From positions 434,001 through 498,000 of the forward strand of contig NZ_CAJHCR010000002.1 of the NCBI RefSeq assembly GCF_904848585.1: a stretch of DNA of 64,000 bases, given 5' to 3'. Of this stretch, positions 26,291 through 34,977 are shown piece after piece. Source of the DNA: Paraburkholderia kirstenboschensis. Its GTDB lineage: Bacteria > Pseudomonadota > Gammaproteobacteria > Burkholderiales > Burkholderiaceae. The notes below the pieces were generated by a model. The model saw only the letters and a list, made by a program, of their open reading frames with translations. It did not search any database and had not been told where the DNA came from. Every line of letters begins with the position of its first letter. Position 1 is the first letter of the stretch. Both the position numbers and the translations under genes were made by a program.

Positions 26291-26493
26291 AGATTGCTGT
26301 CATTCCAGGCGACGGCATCGGGCCCGAAGTGACCGCTCAGTCGGTGCTGGTTCTGAATTCTCTTCGTCGGCACGACTTTGAATTCGATGCGGTCGAGCTG
26401 CGGGCCGGTGCAAGCGTTTATTGCCCAGGAACGCGACTCGTTGGCACTCGCGAGATGGGTGAAGCCATCGCGCAAGCCGCGCAGAACAGTTAG
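26287..26493 (+). pseudogene. Truncated isopropylmalate/isocitrate dehydrogenase-family gene
   Basis: The 68 codons match the very start of beta-decarboxylating dehydrogenases (LeuB, tartrate and isocitrate dehydrogenases): MKIAVIPGDGIGPEVTAQSV, then VELRAGASVY and GEAIAQAAQNS. Family members have about 350 residues, so some 290 residues including all metal and substrate ligands are missing. The GTG start overlaps the TGA of the aconitase-like gene (GTGA), showing tight translational coupling in the ancestral operon. After the stop only 47 bases remain before the transporter, so the rest was deleted rather than frameshifted. Confidence 0.8.
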
Positions 26494-26540
26494 CCGTCTT
26501 CTGCCTGGCAGCATCAACCAAATACTAGACGGAGACAACC

Positions 26541-27980
26541 ATGACTACTATGGAAGGCGCTTCATCCTTAGGCGCCAAAGAAACTAGCGTGCCCGGTGAG
26601 GATTCGCTCGTCGATAAAGCCGGAATATCTGCACGTCTTGACCGACTTCCCGCCACGCGGAGCGTCTGGAAACTGATCGTGTTGCTCAGCCTCGGCTTCT
26701 TCTTCGAACTGTACGATTTGCTCTTCACCGGGTATATCGCACCGGGTTTGGTGAAGGGAGGAATTCTCACTTCGACGACCCACGGGCTTTTCGGAACGTC
26801 GGGTGTTGCGAGCTTCATCGCATCTCTCTTTAGCGGTTTGTTCGTCGGAACCATCGCCTGCGGCTTCCTCGCTGACCGCTTTGGTCGGCGTGCAATCTTC
26901 ACGTATTCATTGCTCTGGTACGTAGCGGCTAATACGGTAATGGCTTTCCAGGAAACGGCGACGGGGCTGAACTTCTGGCGCTTCGTCTCCGGTCTTGGCA
27001 TCGGCGTTGAGCTCATCACCATTGGCACTTACATGTCCGAACTCGCACCGAAGCATATGCGCGGGCGGGCGTTTGCAATCTGCCAGGCAATCGGATTTTC
27101 CGCGGTCCCGGTCGTAGCCTTTCTGTCTTACTTGCTCGTACCGAAAGCCTACCTGGGATTGGACGGCTGGAGGTGGGTCGTATTGATTGGCGGTATCAGT
27201 GCGGCGTTCGTGTGGTATTTCCGTCGAAACTTACCGGAAAGCCCTCGATGGCTCGTCAGCAAGCAGCGATTCGCAGAGGCCGACGCCGTGCTATCTCGGC
27301 TCGAAGCTCAGGTCGAGAGCCAATACGGAAAGCCGCTTCCTCCGCCAGGACCGTCCGAGCCGATTGCAATCAAAGGCGGCTTCTCTGATATGTGGAAAGC
27401 GCCGTACCGGAAGCGGACCCTCATGCTGATTGTCTTTCACATATTCCAGACGGTCGGCTTTTACGGTTTTGCTAACTGGGTACCCACGCTGCTTGTGAAG
27501 CAGGGAATCACAGTAACCTCAAGCCTGCTTTATACGACAGTCATCGGCTTGGCGGCTCCCCTTGGGCCTTTGCTCGGCTATCTTATTGCTGACCGCTTTG
27601 AACGCAAGCACGTCATTGTTTGCATGGCGGCGCTCAATATCGTGGCCGGACTGCTTTTCAGTCAAACAACCTCGGCCGTGGCGATAGTGATGCTAGGCGT
27701 TTGTCTAACGCTTGCGGGCAATATCATATCCTTCACGTACCATGCCTATCAGCAGGAGCTGTATCCCACTACGATTCGTGCACGGGCGGTGGGCTTTGTT
27801 TACTCCTGGAGTCGGGCGTCAGCAGTATTCAGTTCGTTCATCATTGCGTTCATGCTGAAGGACTTCGGCGTGACCGGCGTGTTCATCTTCATCGCCGGCG
27901 CGATGATGCTGGTTATCCTGGCAATCGGACTGATGGGGCCCCGGACGCTCGGAAAGTCGCTGGAGAACATTTCTCGCTGA
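26541..27980 (+). CDS. MFS transporter, metabolite:H+ symporter type
   Basis: A 479-residue major facilitator with twelve predicted hydrophobic segments and a long cytoplasmic N terminus (about 45 residues). It has the first-half loop GFLADRFGRRAIF and the second-half loop YLIADRFERKHV. LGFFFELYDLLFTGYIAPG in helix 1 is the pattern of sugar/organic-acid H+ symporters (MHS-like). The GGAGACA site at 26531-26537 places the start. It closes the cluster with the aconitase-like and LeuB-like genes and is the likely importer of their substrate, probably a carboxylate. It is unlike the carrier at 4181, so the two clusters take up different compounds. Confidence 0.87.
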   Translation: MTTMEGASSLGAKETSVPGEDSLVDKAGISARLDRLPATRSVWKLIVLLSLGFFFELYDLLFTGYIAPGLVKGGILTSTTHGLFGTSGVASFIASLFSGLFVGTIACGFLADRFGRRAIFTYSLLWYVAANTVMAFQETATGLNFWRFVSGLGIGVELITIGTYMSELAPKHMRGRAFAICQAIGFSAVPVVAFLSYLLVPKAYLGLDGWRWVVLIGGISAAFVWYFRRNLPESPRWLVSKQRFAEADAVLSRLEAQVESQYGKPLPPPGPSEPIAIKGGFSDMWKAPYRKRTLMLIVFHIFQTVGFYGFANWVPTLLVKQGITVTSSLLYTTVIGLAAPLGPLLGYLIADRFERKHVIVCMAALNIVAGLLFSQTTSAVAIVMLGVCLTLAGNIISFTYHAYQQELYPTTIRARAVGFVYSWSRASAVFSSFIIAFMLKDFGVTGVFIFIAGAMMLVILAIGLMGPRTLGKSLENISR

Positions 27981-28242
27981 CCTTGCTGCATGGGTGGTCA
28001 ACTCGAGACGGCGGCAGAGACTGCTGTTGCTGCCGCCTCTCGTGGCTTCGAATGAATGCCGCGCAAGTCGCTTGAGCCAAAAATTGAATGAGCGCTCATA
28101 ATCCAGGTGGCCGGCTCGTCGCCATTTTCGCTGGTCCTCGTATCGCTCGACCGTATCACGTGAGCGCATCTCGACCACCTATACTTACGAACTACCCGCC
28201 GAAATCAATCGACGGGGATATCGGCAACAGAGTTCAGAACAT

Positions 28243-28590
28243 ATGGCATATCAGGGTATTGAAATCGCTCAACTGCGCGCACAACAAGAAGCATTAAACA
28301 GGCAACTGGCTGAAGCCAAGGAACGGGAGACCCTCCTCGTGTTGCATGAAATCGTGCAAAAGATGGGTGAGTACGGCATCTCCGTCTCCGAGCTGACGGG
28401 GCGCAAGGTAGGCGTTCAAGCAAATGAACTGGCAGCAAAATACCGCGACCCCGTAAGCGGCTCAACCTGGAGCGGCCGTGGGCGAGCACCCGCCTGGATT
28501 GCAGGCAAGGACCGCAACGAGTTTCTGGTGGATAAGCGTGCCGCCCCGCACGCTATGGCGCAAGGGGTGCTGTTTTCTGAAGGGCATTGA
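28243..28590 (+). CDS. H-NS family nucleoid protein
   Basis: A 115-residue H-NS-type protein. The N-terminal half is a coiled-coil oligomerisation region (LRAQQEALNRQLAEAKE), and the C-terminal DNA-binding loop is at residues 75-86 (TWSGRGRAPAWI), the form common in Burkholderiaceae. H-NS proteins bind AT-rich DNA and silence acquired genes. No strong ribosome-binding site is seen before the ATG at 28243. It lies at the edge of a gene-poor stretch with several AT-rich palindromes and remnants, where a dedicated silencer would make sense. Burkholderiaceae usually have many such paralogues, so its target need not be local. Confidence 0.88.
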   Translation: MAYQGIEIAQLRAQQEALNRQLAEAKERETLLVLHEIVQKMGEYGISVSELTGRKVGVQANELAAKYRDPVSGSTWSGRGRAPAWIAGKDRNEFLVDKRAAPHAMAQGVLFSEGH

Positions 28591-28964
28591 ACAAGTCGCG
28601 TTGCTCCACCGTCTCGTCTGGGGTTGTGATTTCACCGGTCCTTACCTTCGCCTCGCGAGAAAGCTGCCAACCTGGCCCCGAATCTGGGCGGCGCCGTAAC
28701 TTCTCGCCGCCGATGGAAACCTGAAACGGAACAAAGGCTCGGGATACGCCAACCGTCTTACTCCGCTGACGCGGGGCGGTCGCTGCGCAGGCCATGCAAC
28801 TCCAGGCGCGGACAACATCAATTTGCGCTTCACACATTGCGCGATTGGGTGCAGCCAACACGCACGGCGCTGTCACTTCGCAGCCGCGAGCTCACTGCCT
28901 CGCCGCCCACGCCGCGAGGCCGCCAAGCGGACGTTGTGTCAGCAGCAAACGCCGTCGCAAGCTG
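28591..28964. other. Intergenic region, nothing recognised
   Basis: About 370 bases between the H-NS gene and a convergent small gene. Several short overlapping frames on both strands show no family pattern or ribosome-binding site. Confidence 0.35.
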
Positions 28965-29186
28965 TCATTTCTTGCCGCGCCTCCATCGGCGGTCAAGCCG
29001 GGATTTCGCGAAAGACACGGCGTATTCGCACGCGGCTTTCTCGGTAGGAAAATGTTTCATCGGCCCATAGGCGCGCTGTTTGCCGAGTCCAGTGGTAACG
29101 ATGGCAATCGCGGCATATCCGCTCGCGGATAGCGACGCCACAGGCACTATGGTCGCGCCTGCGTACTCAACCGGCTTTGTGTGCAT
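28965..29186 (-). CDS. Hypothetical small protein, 73 residues
   Basis: A compact soluble protein with an alpha/beta pattern: VEYAGATIVPVASLSASG, AIAIVTTGLG and a C-terminal helix TEKAACEYAVSFAKSRLDRR. The EKAACEYAxxFAKxxLD ending is seen in small Burkholderia proteins of unknown function (DUF6566-like; the gene at 35547 ends similarly, AEEAGLAWARAWIDSH). GGGAGGTACC precedes the ATG at 29186. No partner gene is adjacent. Confidence 0.6.
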   Translation of the reverse strand: MHTKPVEYAGATIVPVASLSASGYAAIAIVTTGLGKQRAYGPMKHFPTEKAACEYAVSFAKSRLDRRWRRGKK

Positions 29187-29788
29187 GGCAGGTACCTCCC
29201 CAAGTCTGCAAGACTAGCAACGGGTGACGGCGAACTATGTGCGCACCCTCACAAACGTGACAGCTCACCTAAGCGCTTATTAGCATGCGTAATGCCGGGC
29301 TACGATTTCTAGAGTAGGCGACTCAGGCTTTTCTGGTCGAAGAAAAGTGGTGATAGAGTGCGGCGCCAAGCCGGCCGCTCTGACAGAATCAGAGCGGCCG
29401 GAGAAACGGAACCAGGCTAAGGCCTACAGTGAATTGAGCCTCGAATTCGATCGCCAGCCATCAGATTGGACTCAAACTTCCCACGGGCATTGACCGACAC
29501 GACGCACCAGGAGCACCATGCGCTCGTACGTAGAAGGGTCGCCAGGCCGCACATACGACTCTGGAAGCACCGAGTTCTGTAAGCCGTACCTTTTTAGCGT
29601 ATCGACGTCGAAGCAGGCGCTGGCGCGTCTGTACCTGCATTGATGTTATGCGTCCCTCCCAGGTAACGGCATCAAAACATCCTTCGGGTCATAACGGGTC
29701 CCTCTGCCGCCACGGGACGGCACAAGGGAAGCCGTGAGCTACGGCTCGTGCGGCATCAGCCGTGTCGGCTGAAGACAGGAAGTCCAAC
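29187..29788. other. Gene-free region containing a strong hairpin
   Basis: About 600 bases without a supported gene. Its main structure is the 13-bp perfect inverted repeat at 29371-29401, listed separately. The remainder carries only short random frames. Confidence 0.4.
29371..29401. repeat. Perfect 13-bp inverted repeat, 5-base loop
   Basis: CCGGCCGCTCTGA (29371-29383), loop CAGAA, then the exact complement to 29401. The stem is GC-rich and very stable. No T-run follows on either strand, so it is not a textbook intrinsic terminator; it may end a small RNA, stabilise a transcript or be a protein-binding dyad. Confidence 0.6.
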
Positions 29789-30019
29789 ATGAAACTCGAC
29801 GACGCCGATTTCCGGCAACTGCGCCGTCTCGCTCCGGTTCTCGACGACTTGCTGAATGCAGGCGAGGTCGAGCATGCGGACCAGGCTGTACATCTTGCTG
29901 CACTGGCACAACTCTGCTGGCACCTGTTCGAGGCGTATCAGCGTCAGTACCCTGATGAGACGGCGCAGGCAAGCCTTGATGCAATCGAGTCGCAACATCG
30001 CAAGCCGTCCCGGTTGTAA
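29789..30019 (+). CDS. Hypothetical small helical protein, 76 residues
   Basis: A soluble, all-helical looking protein: DDADFRQLRRLAPVLDDLLNAG, then HADQAVHLAALAQLCWHLFEAY. No domain recognised. The ATG at 29789 has CAGGAAG upstream and is preferred to the GTG at 29762. The last codons and the stop lie in the first unit of a 13-bp tandem duplication (30012-30037). Isolated gene; no functional hint. Confidence 0.55.
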   Translation: MKLDDADFRQLRRLAPVLDDLLNAGEVEHADQAVHLAALAQLCWHLFEAYQRQYPDETAQASLDAIESQHRKPSRL

Positions 30020-30037
30020 GCCCCGGTTGTAAGCCCC
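30012..30037. repeat. 13-bp tandem duplication across a stop codon
   Basis: GGTTGTAAGCCCC occurs twice without a gap (30012-30024 and 30025-30037) and a third partial unit begins at 30038. The TAA of the preceding small gene is in the first copy. Confidence 0.8.
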
Positions 30038-30421
30038 GTTTGTCAGTCCGCGCCCGAATGAGCAGATGTGCTGATTTTGCCGTAGGGCGTCGGACAGCCC
30101 CGCACGGCACGATAAGCGGACGTCAATCAGAAGCCGAGCGATTCAGACTTGCAGATGTATTGGCGACGCGCTCGCCGAACGCTCATGCGCGTCGCGGGCA
30201 CACATGAAGCCCACCCAATAACCGAATACGACGCTGTGGGCAATGCAGTACGGGGTGGATTGTCATTGCGTTTTCCAGACGTGAGCATATAAATAAACCA
30301 GTTGGTTGCGCTCAACAGTAATTAGGGCGGAGTCGAACCGGCAATAACGGCCCGAATGCCTTTCTGCGCTGGCTTGCCGCCGACATGAAAGACCCACGGG
30401 TAATACATTCTGAGGTGCCCT
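30020..30421. other. Intergenic region upstream of the phosphoesterase
   Basis: About 400 bases with no supported gene apart from the short tandem duplication at its left end. It should hold the promoter of the phosphoesterase gene, but I see no clear -35/-10 pair. Confidence 0.35.
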
Positions 30422-31765
30422 ATGTCGGCGATACAGCACGTTTTCGTTCTGATGCTTGAGAATCGTTCTTACGACAGCGTGTTTGGATGGTCCAACTTGA
30501 CGGGCGTCTCACCCGGAGGTGAGACCACAACCGCCAACGGACTGCCCACTACGCCCATAGTCAATTTCGGACGAACCGGGACGGCTTATCAGCTAGGCAA
30601 GGGTGCGCCCTATGCGCTTGGCTTCGACCCCGGACACGAATTTACCGACGCCTGCGTGCAGCTGTGCGGGCTACAGGTCGCCAGTGGAGATACCGTGCGT
30701 AATGACTCCCTCGTTATCGGCCCGAACGGCTATCCACCATTTGCGACGGACACTTCGACGATGGGTTTTGCCGCGACGTACGAGGACCATTCCGACGCGG
30801 TAGCCGACGCTTTTAACGCCTTCACACCGGACCAGCTCCCGGTACTGAACTTCCTGGCCCGCCAGTACGGCGTGTGCGATAACTGGTTCGCATCGATGCC
30901 GGGGCCAACGTGGCCCAATCGTTTCTTTGCTGTGGCCGGCACCTCGTCCGGGCTCGACCATTCTCCGAGTGATGTGCAAGTTGTGGAAGCGGTGTTCTTC
31001 AACGCACCGCTTTTCACTTTTCCGAACGGCACGGTTTTCTCAAAGCTTCAGGAGTCGGACTGGCTTATCGTGCAAGGCGACGTTGCACAGACGCGCGGTA
31101 TTCACGGGATGCAAAATCTGCTTAGTCGTTTCGTTCGAATGGATACGCTGCTTTCCCGGCTTGCTGATAATTCATTGACCGAGAAATTTATCTTTATCGA
31201 GCCAACGTACGATGCGAAGAATGACTTCAGAAACGGCAATTCGATGCATCCGGCCGGCGACGTTCGGAACGGGGAAGCGTTGGTCAAGCGGGTGTACGAC
31301 GCTATAAGTGGCTCTAACCTATGGTCCAGCAGTGTGCTGCTCATAGTCTTCGATGAGCATGGTGGCTTCTTTGACCATGTGACGCCTCCAGATGCCGAGC
31401 CGCCGGGCTCCGCCGAAAATGCCCGCCTGAAAACTCACGGCTTCGCGTTTGACAGGCTCGGCGTACGCGTGCCGGCCATCGTCGTCTCTCCTTTCGTTCC
31501 CGCTGGCACCATTGACCATTCGGTGTACGACCACAGCTCTATTCTGAAAACAACAGATACACTGCTTGGGCTTAATGGATTGCTCAACCTGACGGCGCGT
31601 GTGCGCGCAGCGGACAACTTCGCGAAGATGTTGAGCCTTTCCACGCCTCGTTCCGATATCCCGCAATGCCCGTCACCCGTCGCTGCGAGTGGTGACCCGA
31701 GACCCACCAGCGAAGGCGCTCCGCGGTCGAAGGACCCTTTTCTGCCACTGTACGCGCATCACTAG
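30422..31765 (+). CDS. Phosphoesterase / phospholipase C family protein
   Basis: A 447-residue member of the phosphoesterase family (PF04185 type), in the alkaline phosphatase superfamily, which includes non-haemolytic phospholipases C and acid phosphatases. The metal-site signatures are present: FVLMLENRSYDSVFGW at residues 8-23, MPGPTWPNRFF, and DEHGGFFDHVTPPDAEPP. There is no N-terminal signal peptide, unlike the Tat-exported phospholipases C, so it is probably cytosolic or exported in another way. GAGGTG precedes the ATG. Substrate (phospholipid or other phosphoester) cannot be settled from sequence. It stands alone. Confidence 0.88.
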   Translation: MSAIQHVFVLMLENRSYDSVFGWSNLTGVSPGGETTTANGLPTTPIVNFGRTGTAYQLGKGAPYALGFDPGHEFTDACVQLCGLQVASGDTVRNDSLVIGPNGYPPFATDTSTMGFAATYEDHSDAVADAFNAFTPDQLPVLNFLARQYGVCDNWFASMPGPTWPNRFFAVAGTSSGLDHSPSDVQVVEAVFFNAPLFTFPNGTVFSKLQESDWLIVQGDVAQTRGIHGMQNLLSRFVRMDTLLSRLADNSLTEKFIFIEPTYDAKNDFRNGNSMHPAGDVRNGEALVKRVYDAISGSNLWSSSVLLIVFDEHGGFFDHVTPPDAEPPGSAENARLKTHGFAFDRLGVRVPAIVVSPFVPAGTIDHSVYDHSSILKTTDTLLGLNGLLNLTARVRAADNFAKMLSLSTPRSDIPQCPSPVAASGDPRPTSEGAPRSKDPFLPLYAHH

Positions 31766-32392
31766 AGCCAGCGGCTCACACCGGGACATCCGGTGCCCGA
31801 CAAGCGACCATCGTAGTGAGCTCAGGCGACCGCCTTCTTCTGGCGACTCCGAGTGGCAACTTCAACCGCGGATGGCGGGAAAGACGCGCATGCCGCGACA
31901 GCAGAACGGGAGTACGTTGAAGGGCAATCGCGAGGGCCTCCGTGCACGACGGGTCCCGCCGTTTGATGATGTCGACGTGGCGAATTCGCACGGAGTTCCA
32001 CAGCATTCTTCGAGGCATCTTCCCAGGAGTTCGGGCTGGTGCCGATAATCTCACTGACGCTGTAAACGCTGCATTCAGTGTCCTGCGTGGCCATGATTAG
32101 GAGAGGCGATTCCCGCACCTCGGTCATTTCATCATAGGCACCGACGCGCCAACCGTCGTCGCTGCCCTCGGAGCCGCGCGTCCCGGCTGGTTAGCGGCCG
32201 GTGGAGATTTTTCGGATGTTGTGCGCCCGCCACCTATCTCGCAGGCGTTCGTTCCTAACGAAGGCCGGCGCTTAATGCTCGTGGAGCGATTGGCCTCGTT
32301 ACGAGCGCTGTACAGCCAACTATCGCCGCTTTTCCCAACGCGATGTTGTCAAGGACGGAGCCGAAACTCTTCGCTCGAGTCGGCATTACCCT
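31766..32392. other. Gene-free region with copy 1 of a dispersed repeat
   Basis: About 630 bases between the phosphoesterase and kup, whose genes converge. It contains the 54-bp repeat copy at 31845-31898; short frames here have no ribosome-binding sites or family pattern. Confidence 0.4.
31845..31898. repeat. Dispersed repeat, copy 1
   Basis: Begins GACTCCGAGTGGCAAC and ends CGCATGCCGCGA. It matches 35120-35174 along its whole length with a single inserted or deleted base. Weaker similarity extends about 30 bases to the left (GTGAG-TCAG). Confidence 0.85.
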
Positions 32393-34270
32393 TCAAATCT
32401 CTACCTGCGCTCCCAGTTCGATGACGCGATTGGGCGGAATCTTGAAGTAATCAGCCGCGTCGCGAGCGTTGCGAGACATCGCGGAATACAAGGCCTCCCG
32501 CCATAGCGCCATGCCGGCTTTCGGCGTGGCGAGGACGGTCTGGCGAGCGATAAAGAAGGAGGTTTGCATCGGGTCAATCGAGAGTCCAGCATGCCGACCT
32601 TCTTGCAAAGCGCGCGGTATGTCGCGCTCATCCGAGAACCCATAGTAGACGTTGACTTGATAGCAGTTGTGTCCATGCGGGACCACCTTGATGCGTTCCC
32701 TATCCGGAACTCTGGGGATGTCGGTGGCGTACACAGTCAAAAATATCGTTCGTTCATGCAGCACCTGGTTATGCAGCAGGTTATGCAACAGCGCATGGGG
32801 TACGCCGTCACCTTCTGCACGGAAGAATACGGCCGTACCAGGCACGCGTAGTGGTGGATTGATGAAGAGCGACTGCAGGAAGTCGTCGAGAGGAATGAGT
32901 TGGCGTTGGAGGCTTTGGAATACCAGTTCGCGCCCCCTTCGCCACGTCAGCATGAGCATGACCATCAGCGCACTGATTGTTAGCGTAAACCAGCCGCCGC
33001 TAATGATTTTCAAACTCGTGGAAGAGAACAAAGCGACGTCAATCGTCAAAAAGAATCCGGTCGCGGCGACCGACAGCAACAGCGGGAATTTCCAGCCGAA
33101 ACGAACAACGAAGAACGTCAGCAGCGTCGTCGTCAACATCGTAGCGGTCGCAGCAATGCCATAGGCCGAAGCCAGATTGGAAGACGAGCCGAATCCCACA
33201 ACGGCCAATATGACAGCCGTGAGCTGGAGCCAATTGACGAGCGGGATGTAGATTTGCCCCTTGTGACTTTCAGAGGTCTGGAGGATACGCATACGGGGCA
33301 GGAAGCCCAGTGCAATAGCTTGCTGGGTCACTGAAAATGCACCAGAGATTGTCGCCTGCGATGCGATAACCGTCGCCATCGTCGAGAGCACTACGAGCGG
33401 ATAGACGCTCCAAGGGCCAAGTTGCAGAAAGAAAGGATTCGAAACCGCTGCCGGATTCGATAACAACAACGCGCCTTGCCCGAGGTAATTGAGTGCCAGC
33501 GCGGGAGCGACGATAGAGAACCAGGCCAGGCGAACTGTCTTCTTGCCAAAATGGCCCATATCGGCATACAGCGCTTCCGCACCCGTGAGCGCCAGGACAA
33601 CCGCACCGAGCGCGACGAAGGCCAACCACCCGTTGTGGATGAGAAAGCCGAGGGCGTGGAGCGGATTGAAGGCAATCAGAATGACCGGGTTCTTGGCGAT
33701 ATTAGCAACGCCCATCGCAGCAAGCGTAATGAACCAGACCAGCACAATTGGGCCGAACCATTTTCCGATACCGGCTGTGCCCCTGCGCTGCAACAAGTAC
33801 AGCGCAACAAGAACGGCCAATGTCACAGGGATAACATACGGCTTAAGAGCAGGCGCGGCCACTTCCAGCCCTTCAATGGCCGACAAGACTGAAATGGCTG
33901 GCGTAATTACACCGTCGCCGAAAAACAGCCCTGCGCCGACCATGCCAAGCAGCATCACCGGATAGTACCAACGGGATTTCTGAGTGACGGACGATAGCGC
34001 TAACGCGGTCATCGCCATAATGCCGCCTTCCCCTCGGTTGTCCGCCCGCAAAACAAGAGTTACATACTTGAGCGAAATCACGATTATGAGGCCCCACAAA
34101 ATCAGCGAGACCACCCCCAGCACATTGACAGGGACAGGCGAAAGACCGTGATGTTTCGCGAATACCTCCTTCATTGTGTAAAGCGGACTGGTTCCAATGT
34201 CGCCATACACAATTCCGATGGCAGCCAGCGTTAGCGCAGCAATGCTATTTTTATTGGAGTCTGAAGTCAC
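32393..34270 (-). CDS. kup: Kup-family low-affinity potassium transporter
   Basis: A 625-residue potassium:proton symporter of the KUP/HAK/KT family, of the expected length. The start LAAIGIVYGDIGTSPLYTMKE and the loop RADNRGEGGIMAM are diagnostic. Twelve hydrophobic segments occupy about residues 10-440, followed by the usual 180-residue cytoplasmic C-terminal domain. It takes up potassium, especially at low pH or high osmolarity. It is transcribed alone from the minus strand. A 17-bp perfect palindrome lies about 217 bases upstream of the start and could take part in its control. Confidence 0.95.
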   Translation of the reverse strand: MTSDSNKNSIAALTLAAIGIVYGDIGTSPLYTMKEVFAKHHGLSPVPVNVLGVVSLILWGLIIVISLKYVTLVLRADNRGEGGIMAMTALALSSVTQKSRWYYPVMLLGMVGAGLFFGDGVITPAISVLSAIEGLEVAAPALKPYVIPVTLAVLVALYLLQRRGTAGIGKWFGPIVLVWFITLAAMGVANIAKNPVILIAFNPLHALGFLIHNGWLAFVALGAVVLALTGAEALYADMGHFGKKTVRLAWFSIVAPALALNYLGQGALLLSNPAAVSNPFFLQLGPWSVYPLVVLSTMATVIASQATISGAFSVTQQAIALGFLPRMRILQTSESHKGQIYIPLVNWLQLTAVILAVVGFGSSSNLASAYGIAATATMLTTTLLTFFVVRFGWKFPLLLSVAATGFFLTIDVALFSSTSLKIISGGWFTLTISALMVMLMLTWRRGRELVFQSLQRQLIPLDDFLQSLFINPPLRVPGTAVFFRAEGDGVPHALLHNLLHNQVLHERTIFLTVYATDIPRVPDRERIKVVPHGHNCYQVNVYYGFSDERDIPRALQEGRHAGLSIDPMQTSFFIARQTVLATPKAGMALWREALYSAMSRNARDAADYFKIPPNRVIELGAQVEI

Positions 34271-34578
34271 GACGCCGCCTCATTGTTGAGCCTCAAGGCA
34301 TGTAACTGCGGAGCGAACTGCTGCTCCAGCCCACTACGAAACTTCTGCAACCGTCGCATCGCATCCGACCGCAACCGACTACAAGTCATTGCAGACACTG
34401 CCACGTCGCTGTGCTCTACGGATTCCGATATTAACTTCTCGTCGTCTTGGGCTGACTACATCGGATGGCACAGAACGCGTCGGCCATAACAATTGAATTG
34501 TTAACGTCAGTCCGGAATCAAGTCGCCGAGGCAACAGGATGATGACCCGTCCATTTTCCAGTTACCACGCATCGGCTG
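34271..34578. other. Upstream region of kup
   Basis: About 310 bases between kup and the membrane protein upstream on the same strand. It contains the palindrome at 34487-34503 in an AT-rich patch; no gene recognised. Confidence 0.4.
34487..34503. promoter_or_regulatory. 17-bp perfect palindrome upstream of kup
   Basis: TAACAATTGAATTGTTA, arms of 8 bases around a single central G. It is a strikingly AT-rich dyad in GC-rich DNA, the size of a dimeric repressor site. The regulator is unknown. Confidence 0.5.
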
Positions 34579-34977
34579 TCACGGCGACTCAGTGCAGCGA
34601 CGCGATTCCGGCCGCGCCCACAGCGGGCAGGCCCAACAGAGGAAAGCAGCGACGCATGCGGTGAAGAGGATTCCGCCTTGACCGTGGCCGCGCATGAATG
34701 GGTTCAACCCGCCATACCAAGCCTCTACAAAGACAATGACGAAGGCAACCACAGTTGTTAGGATTCTTGCCCGCCGGGAGCCAAAAACGGTCGCCGCTCG
34801 CAGAAGCTTCGTCCGCATGAACAGGTAAACGGCAAGTGCCGCAAGCAGCCCCTCCATGGTCCAGAACGCCTGGTCCCTTCCTCTGATGAGATAGTCGACT
34901 CCATCGTACCAACCGATGAACAATGTAATCGCGAAGGCGCCGATTGCAGCCAAACCGATGATGACGTGAGCTTTCAC
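34579..34977 (-). CDS. Small integral membrane protein, 132 residues
   Basis: Four hydrophobic segments can be placed: VIIGLAAIGAFAITLFIGW near the N terminus, GLLAALAVYLFM, ILTTVVAFVIVFVEAW and GILFTACVAAFLCW. Short polar loops follow the pattern of small DUF-type membrane proteins; no family is recognised. The GTG at 34977 is chosen as start because GGAGACA lies 6 bases upstream; the frame extends further without a site. It lies upstream of kup on the same strand, separated by 308 bases. Confidence 0.65.
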   Translation of the reverse strand: MKAHVIIGLAAIGAFAITLFIGWYDGVDYLIRGRDQAFWTMEGLLAALAVYLFMRTKLLRAATVFGSRRARILTTVVAFVIVFVEAWYGGLNPFMRGHGQGGILFTACVAAFLCWACPLWARPESRRCTESP

